Both the position numbers and the translations under genes were made by a program. This document shows, in pieces, positions 31,153 through 41,649 of a stretch of 64,000 nt of DNA. Origin of the DNA: Blastobasis lacticolella (lineage: Eukaryota > Arthropoda > Insecta > Lepidoptera > Blastobasidae); NCBI GenBank assembly GCA_905147135.1, contig LR990059.1, positions 11,307,001 through 11,371,000 on the forward strand, written 5' to 3'. The notes under the pieces are model-generated. The model did not search any database and had not been told where the DNA came from. It was given only the letters and a program-made list of their open reading frames with translations. Positions within the stretch are counted from its first letter, which is position 1, and each line of letters begins with the position of its first letter.

Positions 31153-32886
31153 GTCGACACAAAAAGAGACTGCATTTTTGAGAAAATCGCAAATATTTTA
31201 ATAAACATGCAAAATCGAGTAGTTCGGTTCGTGAAAGATTCTGATGTGACAATCGATCTTATCCTAGTTCTAATATTACAAAATTTTGTTTTTCTGTAAT
31301 GTCAGTGATCAACAAAGACTTCTGTTAAGATTTTTTACGGGTACGTTATTGTACCTACAAATATCACTAGTGGGTACAGATGTTTTCGAATTATTTCATT
31401 TAACTGTAAATTACTAAGACGACACGAGAGGTCTGCCTATGATACCTCAAATAAACTTTTCATTTCTATCTACTATTTATGCAATATCGTGTCTATCATT
31501 GCAAAAATAGTAAAGAAGAAATCTGAAAGGCAATCCAAAATAGGTATATTGTTCGTACATGAACCATTCATACTTCAGCTGGACACAGGCCTTAAACAAG
31601 AGCCTCAAAGAATTTTTCATTATATTGGGACAAAGGCCGGTATCGAACAGGTTTTGGATTCGGTATTTTTCATGTGGATTACGCTTTGAGCCAGATAGTG
31701 AAGTGCCATTGTCATCGAATGCCGGTCGCTAATTCAATTTTGTTAATGGATTTGCCTATTGCCGTCTGTACGCTTGTAAGAGGGCCTTTGTCTGCTTTTG
31801 TGTTGTTTGTTTTAAAAGCACCCTTCGAACATTGTATGCGCGTTTGGATTCCTAAATTAATAGACGGCGGGGAAGCACCGTGCGTGCAGAGATTTTATTT
31901 GCAGATATTGATAAAGAGGTGTGTCGGGATTGTAGCTTCGATATAGTCGATGGTGAAAAGAAGTTTGGTCTTAAACCACTACGTTGGCTAAGATTCAGCC
32001 ACATCGTCTTATTTATTATCCTACCCCTTACAATGCACTCATTTATCATCCTAGCTCGTCCCCTGTTTCTATTTATTTAATTTCCTTATCCATTTTTTTC
32101 TATTGTCTATTCCTTTTCGTTTTTACCATTTGCATAATATTACGAGACCTTATCACTTGCCACTGAGCCTATAACATTAAATAACCATACCCTGTATTAC
32201 CCAAATCCCGTTGCGCGGAGACTATATTAAAAATACCTGGTGCATAAAAATGTAATATCTCACGGTAGGTGCGTCGCGTCTCCACTTTATTAAAGTTTTT
32301 TAAACAAAGTGATAAAAATGATAGGCATCCTCATAAAACGGTTGCTTTGTCTTTATACCGTAATAAGTCTTTATGAGGAACTTCGTCGGCGCCAGTCTCC
32401 TGCAACTATCAAGTGTTTTGTAAGTTAACTACATTCGTTAGTAAAGTATTTTACGTGAAACAAAATTATCTGCTATAGCGTAGGCAATATTGTTCATTTA
32501 CTAATAAATTATGGACTATTAATTCTTAAAAATGATTTGAATTGTAACGAAGTAGTTAGATGCGATGGGCAATAGTGGGCACTTTCTCTCAGAATGGATG
32601 CTATTTAAAAAAACTATTTATTGATTTATTGTAGATATAGCTTTTGAGTTCCTACTGCCTATAAATTTTCAATTTTTTTTTCGTCAAAAGGTATTGAAAA
32701 TCTTCCGCTTGCCCGCTGTTCTTGGTATCCGGACATTCAAATATTATATGTTTTATCGACTGCTCGGGGTAGCCGCTATGTATGTAATGTTTGTTTAATC
32801 ACTACAATGTTCGCTCATCTAACTTCAATCCTTCGTACCCCTCCTCATAATTCATACAACAAGCTCACGACACCAATTCGGCGACA
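31153..32886. other. no gene recognised
   Basis: AT-rich. Frames at 31489-31689, 31674-31946 and 31984-32166 are short, hydrophobic or low-complexity and lack motifs. Confidence 0.35.
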
Positions 32887-33122
32887 CTAAGTGCGAATCA
32901 TAATTACCATATCATCGTCGGGGCGTGTGCTGCTAAAACAATATATCCTGGAGCCCTGAGGAGCCTCTGGGAGTGACGCCGCATCAATCATAGCCCGTCC
33001 GGCAGTTGGCACCGGCTTTGGGAGTAACAAATGATTTTTTAAACCCCTCGGTCGGTCGCCGGATGGAGTATGGAAGAGACGCCGCGCAATTTGGGTCTGG
33101 GAAGTTGGCGGTGTCAACGACA
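32887..33122 (-). repeat. dispersed retroposon fragment, minus strand
   Basis: The minus strand reads CCCAGACCCAAATTGCGCGG, ACTCCATCCGGCGACCGACC, GGGGTTTAAAAAATCATTTG, AGAGGCTCCTCAGGGCTCCA and CCCCGACGATGATATGGTAA. I recognise this as a widespread lepidopteran repeat, but not its class. The 78-codon frame is part of it and not a host gene. Confidence 0.5.
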
Positions 33123-33126
33123 TTTA

Positions 33127-33370
33127 TATTAACTTTAGAAATGAGTATTTATGTGTAGACGTCATTTTTTTTATGCCACTAAGTTGGAAAACGAGCTTAC
33201 GGCCCGCCTGATGGTAAGCAGTCACCGCAGCGTATGGGCGTTTGCAACACCAGGGGCATCACCCACGCATTGCCGACCCCGTAAAAACCTTTTTACCCCT
33301 TTCTTGAAGAACTCGATGTTATACTCTCCATATTAACGCTAGAAATGAGTATTTATGTGTAGACGACATT
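33127..33370 (-). mobile_element. LINE 3' tail inside a 40-bp target duplication
   Basis: 33127-33166 and 33331-33370 are the same 40-bp sequence (core AGAAATGAGTATTTATGTGT) with 37 of 40 matches. Between them lies a 164-bp insert: T-run, ATGCCACTAAGTTGG, GGCCCGCCTGATGGTAAGCA, GTCACCGCAGCGTATGGGCG and TGCCGACCCCGTAAAAACC. It is the 3' end of the LINE at 40801-41100, minus strand with its A-tail at the left. This is direct evidence of target-primed insertion followed by some divergence. Confidence 0.88.
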
Positions 33371-33424
33371 ATATTCAGAAGAATATTCAGCTAAATCAGC
33401 ATACAATGTTCTCGAATCGCATAA

Positions 33425-33665
33425 TTGAAGAAGCAATGGGTTGGCCATACACATATAGCTAGTAGAACCAATGGGGCGGATAGTTTTAAAAGTGGCGACC
33501 ATGTACCGGCAATCGCAGCGTAGAACAGTCCCCCATGAGATGGATGGGTGACCTTATAAAGGTCGTTCGAAGGTAACCGATCGTCTATGGAGGCACATAT
33601 ACTATCGGTGTGGAAGGCGTCGAAGGAGGCCTATGCTCAAAAGTGGACATCCTACGGCTGCTAAT
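33425..33665 (+). mobile_element. RTE-like LINE ORF2 C-terminal remnant
   Basis: GAAGCAATGGGTTGGCCATA, GTAGAACCAATGGGGCGGAT, GTGGCGACCATGTACCGGCA, ATCGCAGCGTAGAACAG, ATGGATGGGTGACC and AGGCCTATGCTCAAAAGTGG follow the usual RTE ORF2 end (QWAGHxxRRTDGRW, EWRPRTGKRSVGRPPTRW, EAYxQQWTS), but with frameshifts and stops. Dead. Confidence 0.75.
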
Positions 33666-34146
33666 GACACTTTTTATAGGTAGCAAAAAGCATTCTGCCC
33701 TCTAAGTGGATACCTACCACAGGTATCACTCGTATGCATAAAAAGCAGAATAAATCATATCGAAACAAAAATTACATTAAGTGGCAACATTTCAGGTAAA
33801 AGCTTGTTATGCAGTCTAAAAATATCTAATCGGTGGTCTCCTTCCAAACGTTCAACTGTCACCAACCAAGCGACATCATAATAAAACCGATATTTGAATA
33901 GATCGCCAGGCACCCAGAAAGTAGCACGTTATGACGGTTAACCAAACGTAAAATGGGTATATCAATGTAGTCAACTGACAGACTGTTCCTATAAATAAGT
34001 TTGAAAAGTTTGCTGCCAGGCTCCTTTGTGTTTCCTTTGACAGCATTGGCTAGATCTTTAGCTTACGCTATTAATATTCAAAAAATAAGCTCAGAAGGCT
34101 TAGTTTGAGCATCAGTATGACACCTTGTCTAAGTTTCGTCTCCGGT
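33666..34146. other. no gene recognised
   Basis: AT-rich spacer. Confidence 0.4.
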
Positions 34147-34245
34147 TAGCTCTAAGACCTTGTCCTAAATAACAACGGTCGTGCGGCGGGCGATTTTGAG
34201 GTCTTCTATTGGTTGAGGGACGTCCGTCGTACGAACATGGTTGCA
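34147..34245 (-). mobile_element. TCGTACGAC-type MITE, copy 3
   Basis: Reverse complement of the family: plus strand CTAAGACCTTGTCCTAAATA, ACGGTCGTGCGGCGGGCG, TTTGAGGTCTTCTATTGGTT and GACGTCCGTCGTACGAACAT. It matches 2184-2298 block by block. Confidence 0.6.
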
Positions 34246-34258
34246 ATGACTGTTGAAT

Positions 34259-34517
34259 TTTTTTTTTTTATTATCGTGGATAAATTCACACAGCGCCATC
34301 TAGCCCCAAAGTAAGCAAAGATTGTGTTATGGGTGCTAGATAACTGATAAACTACTTATATACTTTTAAATATATACTTATTATACATAGAACACCCAGA
34401 CCCGTAACAAAAATTAAAATTCATCATTTAAATTTATGCCCGGCCGGAAATCGAGCCCGGGACCTCTTGCGTGGCAGACCGGCGGATGTTGACCACTGAA
34501 CCACTCAGGTCGTCATG
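34259..34517 (-). mobile_element. tRNA-derived SINE, copy 1
   Basis: On the minus strand the head has a box-A-like TGAGTGGTTCAGTGG and a box-B-like GGGCTCGATTTCC. Then come AAAATTCATCATTTAA (on plus), ACGGGTCTGGGTGTTC, AATCTTTGCTTACTTTGGGG, CTAGATGGCGCTGTGTG and a poly-A tail (T11 at 34259). Shares the body with 42129-42468 and 60760-60980. RNA polymerase III would be the expected transcriber. Confidence 0.8.
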
Positions 34518-35340
34518 TCAATTAAGACAGCGTATAAGATTTTGAACTACAAGAGCACCAAATAGACCTTCCGAGAATAAAATAAAATTTCGAACAATAC
34601 ACTGTCTTTATTAATACGAAGTTTTATTGCTGCAGAACAAACACTAGACGGGAAAACATTCCACTTTAATATGAGTATTTCTCATATGTACTTATGAGAC
34701 ACATTCAACTCGACAAAACATAGTTAAGAACGTAACAGAGCTCTTAAAGACTCCGGAATCGTATTTCAGCCGCGAGCCAACGCGGTAAGAATAGTTGCAC
34801 CGCTCCGTCGCGATGTTATCGCCAACTTTGAACATTTGACAACCATTTTATTGTACGAAACTCGCTCTCCGCGTAAAGTTACCGCTTTATTGACTCCATA
34901 TAGTAAGCGAGACGATGTTCTGAGCGGCTTGTTTCGCTTTAAGCGTGTAACGTTGCGCTAAGAAACTACGAACATGACAATATACCTTATTCGTGTTTAT
35001 ACCTACACAAGTACACACTCGAGAACAACATTTGCTTTTTAGACAATATATTTTACGGGTTTCTTACTGCGAACCCTGGTTAACGGATACCTAGACCGAT
35101 ATTTCGATGGAAATCAGTCATGGGACAAAAAACATTTTTATTTATTTACATCTAGGTATCTCTGGTATTAGGAGGCACGCCTAACGCGTGGGGAGCTCGT
35201 TTGCTGAAGTTCGAGTAGCCTCAAAGTATGAAACGGTCACGCCGGGTTTAAAATGCGTGATAGTGACTGCGATAGTTTCAAACATTGTAGTTTTTTGTAC
35301 AATGTCAGCTAATAAAATATATAATAAGAGCTTTTTTACA
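34518..35340. other. mostly unassigned; MITE 'M' fragment at 35051-35100
   Basis: 35051-35100 (GGGTTTCTTACTGCGAACCC, TGGTTAACGGATACCTAG) resembles the left end of the GTTTCCTACCG MITE. The rest has no recognised feature. Confidence 0.35.
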
Positions 35341-35445
35341 TCTTGTAAGGCAGTCTGGAAATAGACTCTGGCCTTGGAGGAGTTTAGGTTGTATTGTTCG
35401 GGGAACAAATTAGCAGACAAAGCGTAGCAGGCTCCTTAGCCTCAG
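35341..35445 (-). mobile_element. LINE ORF2 C-terminal fragment, CR1/jockey-like
   Basis: The minus strand reads NLFPEQYNLNSSKARVYFQ, the conserved xVFPExYNLxxFKxRV end of jockey/CR1-type ORF2. Too short to translate further. Confidence 0.7.
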
Positions 35446-36287
35446 CATTAGAAATGTCGAGCCAAAGCGCTTCTTGCTGATAACTGATACCTATATCTAC
35501 AACGTAAAGATGGCACTTACAACAATAACTAACCAACTAAAACATTATTAGCTTTTTAGGTTTAGTATAACCTGTCAGAAACCATTCGAGGCAGAGAATT
35601 GCAATGGAAACCAGATTAGTGCCGTCATAATGTACGCGAAAACTACTTCAATTGAAATTAGTGCGTGGTTGTGGTGGAAGTTAAGAGAGTCATTTCACCG
35701 TTTATGAGAGTAGCGGTTTGCGGGTTCCGCCTACGGTCACCCCCTCCCCTCTCCAGTTTTATTTATTCCCCTCCGTGCACATGTTGTGCTACGGAATGTC
35801 CGTCTGATTCAATTTTATTAATGGACTTGGACGCTTGCCCCAGTGACTGCGAGCGCGACTATTCTGTTTGTCACGGGGCGTATCTTGTCTAACTAATCTG
35901 CAGTGTATTTCGGCTTTTAACCTGACGCTTTAAGGTACAAATTGTAGAGACCGCACGAGAAGACTTCACGGCTAACACAGTTCTTTGTAAAGATGTATTG
36001 ACTACGATATTATTATTATTGGGAGTGATCAAATGTTGCTATTATTCGGTCGTTGTTTTCGGCGAAGACAATACTTACGGTTTATTGGGCAATATCCAGA
36101 GATTCTAGATCCAAATATAAGATTCTTTTCACGCATACTTTGTTGTCATTATGATTGTTGTCGTGCTAAATTATTTATTTTCAAAAATTTTTCTATTTTT
36201 ATATACCATAAAGGTGGCAAACAAGCTATTGAAAGGGACTTTGCATTTAATAATCTAAATATATATCTTTCATATACTTAATTTCGA
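35446..36287. other. no gene recognised
   Basis: Frames at 35665-35892 and 36033-36281 are open for 75-82 codons without motif or splice support. Confidence 0.35.
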
Positions 36288-36394
36288 GTTTCCTACCGTA
36301 AACCTTGATTTACGAATAGCCAGATATTTTGACGCAGTTACATACGACGACTCAGGTACGCGGTAGGAAACAATAACTGCAATCGTTTAAAACG
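36288..36394. mobile_element. MITE 'M', copy 2
   Basis: GTTTCCTACCGTAAACC (36288) pairs with GGTACGCGGTAGGAAAC (ending 36371) as a near-perfect 17-bp terminal inverted repeat. CTGCAATCGTTTAAAAC follows, as in copy 1. Confidence 0.65.
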
Positions 36395-36727
36395 GTACAT
36401 CTAAAACATGTTTATTAGACACATAGACACGATGGCAGAAAGGCCATGCATGTTTCAACACCTCGTTATTACGATTATAACTCATCTGGCTGACTCAACA
36501 CGATGTCACAATTGGCTTGGCAAAACGTAGTTTTTGCTAACATCTGCTAAGCCGGCTATGAATCCGGCTTACGGGACGGCGGGACTCGGCGACTGCATTC
36601 AGTCAGCTCTCGCATCCGACACGTCAACAAGGCTGAACTGTACAACAAATATACAGATACTCGTATACAACCTACTCCGTATTGTCATATGGAATATCAT
36701 AAGGTCGAGGGTCAAATATTTACTTGA
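36395..36727. other. no gene recognised
   Basis: Unassigned. The 115-codon frame running on from here contains the His/Ser-coded microsatellite of the next feature and is not a gene. Confidence 0.4.
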
Positions 36728-36810
36728 ATCATCATCATCATCATCATCATCTCGGCGTTATGTCCCGGATGCACCCCCGCCCGGCACGCGAGGGCCCAGG
36801 GTCCACCTTC
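36728..36810 (-). mobile_element. GATGAT-tail SINE, copy H, with (ATC)n
   Basis: Seven or more ATC units, then TCGGCGTTATGTCCCGGATG, CCCGGCACGCGAGGGCCC and AGGGTCCACCTT. The tail repeat of the family is at its longest here. The apparent poly-His frame is an artefact. Confidence 0.75.
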
Positions 36811-37288
36811 CTGCTACTCCTGGCCTACATCGCTCGGTCTTCGGCAACCTTCGCATCCATAACGGTTCGTGTACATTTTAATGACTGTACACAAACAAGC
36901 AGATAAATTAGGTACTCTGTTTTGTGTTCTTTCCGTGTATAATGTAGGTTTGACGAAATGCAACAATTGCATGTTAAATTAATGTGCTCTTGTACGGTCG
37001 CTGGAGAAAATTTAATTTCTATCTACATATTTTAATACTGCTTTTCACCATTTGTAGGTACCAAGTTCGATCCAGTGCCGCTATATACGAATGAAATTTA
37101 CTGAGTTTTTTTTAATTTATTTTGTAAACAAACAATCTCAGTTCATATTATAATCCGCGTCATGAAATTAGAGACTTGTCACATGGCAGTAGAGGGGATT
37201 TCGCGCCTACTGCGCAAGTCGCACCACGTGACCCGCCAAGTCTCTTCTTACATGACACTAGTTATACTTATTACTAATAGTACAGAAG
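36811..37288. other. no gene recognised
   Basis: Unassigned spacer, AT-rich. Confidence 0.4.
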
Positions 37289-37445
37289 TACATTCAGGCG
37301 ACTGAATGTGTAACCATGATCCAATCTGGACAGGTTCTCCTGGTAGCAGGGTCTCGGAATTCAGGTGGCAGTCGCTCCACTGTAATTATCTGTAAAAACC
37401 TAAAAAATCCTAGATCTCTTACGGTGAGGGAAAACATCGTGAGTA
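37289..37445 (+). mobile_element. GATGAT-tail SINE, rearranged copy I
   Basis: 37289-37395 has ACATTCAGGCGACTGAATGT, AACCATGATCCAATCTGGAC, CTGGTAGCAGGGTCTCGG and GGCAGTCGCTCCACTGTAAT. Then 37412-37445 has CTCTTACGGTGAGGGAAAAC and ATCGTGAGTA, which normally lies upstream of the first block. The order is swapped, implying rearrangement or two insertions. Confidence 0.65.
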
Positions 37446-37672
37446 ATTTCGCTATTAGAGAGAGCTTAGTAAAATCTTGTAATACTAGAGGTAATCGTTC
37501 AATGAACGATACGACATTGCCATCCACAAATTCACTTTCCAAATCGCCCCCGTTGTCGGACGACCAACGTCCTGGCCAAACGAAATGAAGATTTTAATTG
37601 AATTGAAATGCAATTAATTTTAATAGCAATAATTGAATTGAAATAATTAATTCGTGTAATTGTTTGTTTCAG

Positions 37673-37719
37673 AATGTACCAGTGACCCGATTGCAGCTGC
37701 AATGGCGGCAGTGAATTCG
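37673..37719 (+). CDS. candidate internal exon of an unidentified host gene
   Basis: A pyrimidine-rich tract ending TGTTTGTTTCAG stands immediately before 37673, and the donor GTGAGT starts at 37720. Of the three frames in the 47 nt, two contain stops. The third reads (x)-CTSDPIAAAMAAVNS, using AA as the last two bases of a split codon (phase 1 in, phase 0 out). The sequence is GC-richer than its AT-rich flanks. I do not recognise the protein. If genuine, it is a short or alternative exon in a plus-strand gene with very long introns, and most repeats here are intronic. A chance splice-site pair remains possible. Confidence 0.45.
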
Positions 37720-37769
37720 GTGAGTTGCTCTACTCGTTTTAAAAGCTTAAACAAGGAGGATTGATATCT

Positions 37770-37988
37770 GGGCCCTATTTATGAATCGCTCGTTTCGATT
37801 AGAACGGTTTTAAATTATGATGTTCATCATGAAAAATTCTATATTTTGATGCATGATGCTGAATTTCCCTATTTTTGAACTTTACTTTTTCGGTGTTGAA
37901 AATGTGATATAAAAAATATTGAATTTTTCATGTTGAAAATTAAAATTAAAAATCATTCGAATCGAGGCGAGCGATTCAAAAGCCCCAG
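37770..37988. mobile_element. palindromic MITE 'W', copy 1
   Basis: The left arm (37770-37811: GGGCCCTATTTATGAATCGC, TCGTTTCGATTAGAACGG) is mirrored by the right arm (37949-37988: CATTCGAATCGAGGCGAGCG, ATTCAAAAGCCCC) with about 40 bp of imperfect inverted repeat around an AT-rich centre. Further copies are at 60498 (left half) and 62650. Non-coding. Confidence 0.75.
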
Positions 37989-38644
37989 GCATTCTTTACA
38001 GCATTACTCCGAGGGACATGTTATGTCGCCCGCACTTTGTGGTATGTTGAACGTAGTTTTGTAAATTTGACCTTAATTAACCTAACCCTAATAGGTAATC
38101 AATTACCTATGGCGAATTTTTCATTTGATATTTCTTTCGACCAACTGCTCTGTCTGTCTGCGCGTTGATATTAGGTCTGTTTTTTTGAAATTCCGGTCTA
38201 GTTAGGTTTTAAAAGGACCAGCTGGAAATACCATTATCGCTTTGTAATCAATGTGTACCTACGGATCAAAGAACACAACACGACTGCTTCATTACAATGT
38301 CACACACTCCAGATCGATACTTAATAATTCCTTGTGTTAAACCGTCTGCAGCACCAAAGCTTCAATACCGGTGAATTCAGCGTTATTACAAGTTCCAATC
38401 ATTAAAGGGGTTTAATCTAAGGTAAAACCAAGCCAGTTATATTCTCCACTAATTGGCACCAATCCTGTTAAGCCTCTTATAACATCCCACGCCAGCGGCT
38501 CCGAGATTTTCAAACGAATGTTAACTCAGTATGAGCTAAGTTCACATTAACGACAGACGTATGTTGCTAAGTGAGGAAATATTCAGATTTGCAGGATATT
38601 CCGTTCTGCCGAATTAGCGTCGTATATTGAGGAGACGGGTGTAG
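37989..38644. other. no gene recognised
   Basis: AT-rich spacer. Confidence 0.4.
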
Positions 38645-38709
38645 GAGCGTCAGTGGCCTAATGGTTAAGCATAGGACTCGTACCCCGAGATACTGGTTCG
38701 AATCTCAGT
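38645..38709 (+). mobile_element. tRNA-derived SINE head
   Basis: GAGCGTCAGTGGCCTAATGG, TTAAGCATAGGACTCGTACC and GGTTCGAATCTC carry box A (TGGCCTAATGGTTA) and box B (GGTTCGAATCTC) with normal tRNA spacing. No closing acceptor stem or clover-leaf is apparent, so this is a SINE head and not a functional tRNA gene. A similar head is at 50374. Confidence 0.75.
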
Positions 38710-38732
38710 AATTTGGTAGGTAGGTAGGGTTT

Positions 38733-38829
38733 GGAATAAGACATAGGTTACTTTATATCTCCCCTTCCTACCCCCCTTACGCGATATAACATGTAGTCCA
38801 CGCAGGCGGAGCCGCGGATAGGAAGCTAG
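38733..38829 (+). mobile_element. Helitron-like 3' end
   Basis: AGACATAGGTTACTTTATAT...CCACGCAGGC then GGAGCCGCG, AAGCTAG followed by T. A GC hairpin (38801-38816, CGCAGGC/GCCGCG with a bulged A) stands 9 nt before a terminal CTAG (38826-38829). Hairpin plus CTRR with a T target is the Helitron 3' signature. The family is recognised from lepidopteran genomes. Only the terminal segment is present. Confidence 0.6.
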
Positions 38830-40800
38830 TAAACTATAACCTTGTACTAAATTCCCTCTACACCACGCCAACACGGCCCCAAAAACTAAGATACCGCGTC
38901 AGCGGGTCCAGCCCTTAATTTAAAAAATCAATGGACACTACGTACCCAGTAAAGCGGTCCGTCCAGCCGTTATCGACTCAGCTAGACATAAACTGCTTTC
39001 CGAACTGCCTCGCTGTGTTTTATCTACTCTCGCGTTTTTTCCAGCCATAAGGCCCCGTTTAGGGCTTAACAGCGGCCATTGAGGTGCGGAACTGCGAGTT
39101 GGCTCATCACTGCTCTCTCGCAGGTATAACGCGCCCAGATAGTCTAGAGCCCTCGCTTTTGTGCCGGGTTTTCTTTTTAATCCGGTTCCCCGGTTGTTCT
39201 GAAGAGGCTGAGGCTCTCACGCCACTGGGGACGTGTAATAGCGTTCGTCGGCCCGCTATGGACGGCTTCCAAATCACATCGCATTTGAATAGCGACTGCA
39301 TTGGGCAATAGACAGTTAATGAGTTTCGTCGATTCCTTTTGTGATTGGTTTGCGAGCTTTGAGGGTCCGGCGCCGATGAGTCCTGGATATTTTTTTACAT
39401 GGCAGTGACGATACAAAGAGTTTCCTTATAGGAGTTTCGTAGAATTAATTCGCTTAATAGGATGTGATAAAATTACATTATTTTATTTCGTTTAACATCA
39501 TATTCGGTACGACAGTATCACCTTTATAGAAAAAAAATAAAACATTTAAATAATTGTTCACACAACTTTTCCGAGAACACGCTTGGTGGAGAATAATGGT
39601 AACATACTCTTTTCAGCAAAAATTTTTAATTACTTATTTTCTTTTTCGTCCCCGTTTAACAAAAGGAAATAGAATTATATTGTTATTCCTTGTTGTAATT
39701 AGAGTTCACAGCCCCAATGACCCCATAGCGATTTTAATTGATCAGACACGGCCCTGCTGTTGTTTTAGGATCTCTGATTAAAATAAGACGGAGTTTGAAC
39801 AGATTTGTTAAACATTTACCATAAAATACTATGGCAACTTGAAATCCGTTAAGAGCTTGTTTTAGTTCTGAACGTATATTATAGACAAGCTCGGATTACT
39901 AAAACAATTTCCAAGTTTATTTTGTACGTTGCCTGGAATAATCTCTAATCTTATCCATCTAAAATAACCATCAATTAAGAGTTAATAAAAAGCTTATTTT
40001 CCGTTTATTCTTAGAGTAGTTAATTGAAAAAATGAGGTTCGAAGGTGATAAGTTTAAAATTATTTATTCAACGTAGGTATACATTATACACTTGTTGACG
40101 TCAATACATATGATTAACTAATATTATTATACACTCTATAAATATTTTTTTAAATAATGATGTAATAAATTAAAATTTAACTCAGAATGATATAAAAACC
40201 TTAATATCAGGGAAATACCTTGACATTAATGTTGTAAGTAATAATATTAGATAAAAAGGTATTATCAATTCGTTATTTATCAAAGGTTAATCCATTTAAA
40301 AATACAATTACATAGAAAGATTATTATCATATCATTGTCCCGTTTACATTTAATGCCTTATCTGTATTGTACCCCAAATGGCTGCTTAATAAAGTGTTCA
40401 CAGGAGTTTTGTGCTACGCGGCAAGGAAATTACCCCACTGGGCCGTTGGCACCCTCATTCTGCCTGATATTGCTCAACTAGCCAAATAAAATAGGACATG
40501 ATGACCACAGCCAATGGGAGACTATGACGGTAAACGTACTAAGATTCGAAGGACAGTAGCTATGTAGCAACAACGGTTTCGAATTAGGTTCATTCTTTCG
40601 CTGACACAGTTTTAGCAAGTCATTACTGTGAGTTATGAAATTCGTCTATAATCGTTACAACGTAGAATAGCTTCCTTTCCCTTGTTACGCGATATTCTGC
40701 CTGCCTGACAGAAAAAACTGGATAACCCCGACAAATTTTACGTTTATTCAAATATTTTCTAAACTACTGTACCGATTTCAATGAAGCAATGGTTAAGAAC
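38830..40800. other. no gene recognised
   Basis: 39060-39420 is GC-richer and open in several frames (up to 79 codons) without motif. 40062-40110 (ATTCAACGTAGGTATAC...TTGTTGACGTC) may be a minus-strand LINE tail. The rest is AT-rich. Confidence 0.35.
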
Positions 40801-41100
40801 TATTTTTTTTTATACCACTAAGGTGGCAAACAAGCTTGCGGCCTGCCTGATGGTAAGCAGTCACCGCAGCCTATGGACGTTTGCAATACCACGGGCATCA
40901 CCCACGCGTTGCCGACCCCGTAAAAACCCTTTTACCCCTTTCTTGAAGAACTCCATGTTGTACTCTCCAGGGAAAACCTCTCCAGTTAGTTCATTCCACA
41001 ACCTTAGTGTGCGTGGGAGAAAGTTCCTTTGGAACCGCACAGTTCGCGACCAATTTGGCTCCAAGGTGTGAGAATGAACTCTGTCGATGGCGAGCAGTGC
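40801..41100 (-). mobile_element. LINE ORF2 C-terminus and 3' tail (GVKGFL type)
   Basis: The minus strand reads WSRTVRFQRNFLPRTLRLWN, then ELTGEVFPGEYNMEFFKKGV and KGFLRGRQRVGDARG, to a stop, then a 3' UTR with CTTACCATCAGGCAGGCCGC, AAGCTTGTTTGCCACC, TTAGTGGTATAAAAAAAA. Upstream LLAIDRVHSHTLEPN extends it to about 41095. It is a 5'-truncated non-LTR element with an intact local frame, the best copy of this type in the window. Shorter copies are at 19626 and 33167. Confidence 0.88.
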
Positions 41101-41272
41101 GATGATAGAATGTAGCTGTATTTTGATTAAACTGGCTTTAAAGTAGAGAAAACTGCATCCAAATCAGTCCTTCCGTTCGGGAGCTTTGAGGCCACGGACA
41201 GACACACACCGCCACTGAACAACAGATACACATGTCAATATTACATTCACCTGTTTTTCATCGGAAAAATAG
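41101..41272 (-). mobile_element. dispersed element 'N', copy 3
   Basis: The minus strand has GACATGTGTATCTGTTG, AGCTCCCGAACGGAAGGACT and GATTTGGATGCAGTTTTCT, matching the middle of 28446-28690. The ends are less clear. Confidence 0.5.
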
Positions 41273-41649
41273 AAAAATTCGTTATACAACTGAAAAATAT
41301 TGTCATTGTTTTTACAGAATTTTTATTTGAGCAAAAACGATATTGGTTTTCAAATTGTTACTGATGATTAATAGGTACACTCTTTTGCAAAAAAACGGGC
41401 ACAAGGAAAATTTTCATACAATCGAGACAATTTGGAGACCTTGTACCTCCCCCTGGGAACTTTCTGGGTGCAATCTGATTGTGCATACCTAGAGCATGGA
41501 TGGAGGAGCTCGAAAGTTCCTAAAGCACCTAACTGATAATAAAATAAAATTGCCCATATGCCCATTTTTACGCAACAATGTGTTTTAATATTAGAATTAC
41601 CTACAAACATTATGATTTTAAATATAAATAATTATAATTATAATATAGT
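41273..41649. other. unassigned; minus-strand open frame
   Basis: 41368-41610 (minus) is open for 80 codons. It contains no domain that I can name and may be part of a repeat. Confidence 0.3.

Noticed and set aside
36534..36906. 115- and 60-codon frames with poly-His/poly-Ser
   Set aside because: The homopolymer comes from an (ATC)n SINE tail microsatellite, not a coding sequence.
38645..38709. Functional tRNA gene
   Set aside because: Box A and B are present but no acceptor stem or clover-leaf can be closed; the SINE copies at 34259, 42129, 50374 and 60760 show the same pattern.
40861..41064. Host gene on the minus strand
   Set aside because: FLPRTLRLWNELTGEVFPGE is a LINE ORF2 end and is followed by the LINE 3' UTR and A-tail, with shorter copies elsewhere in the window.
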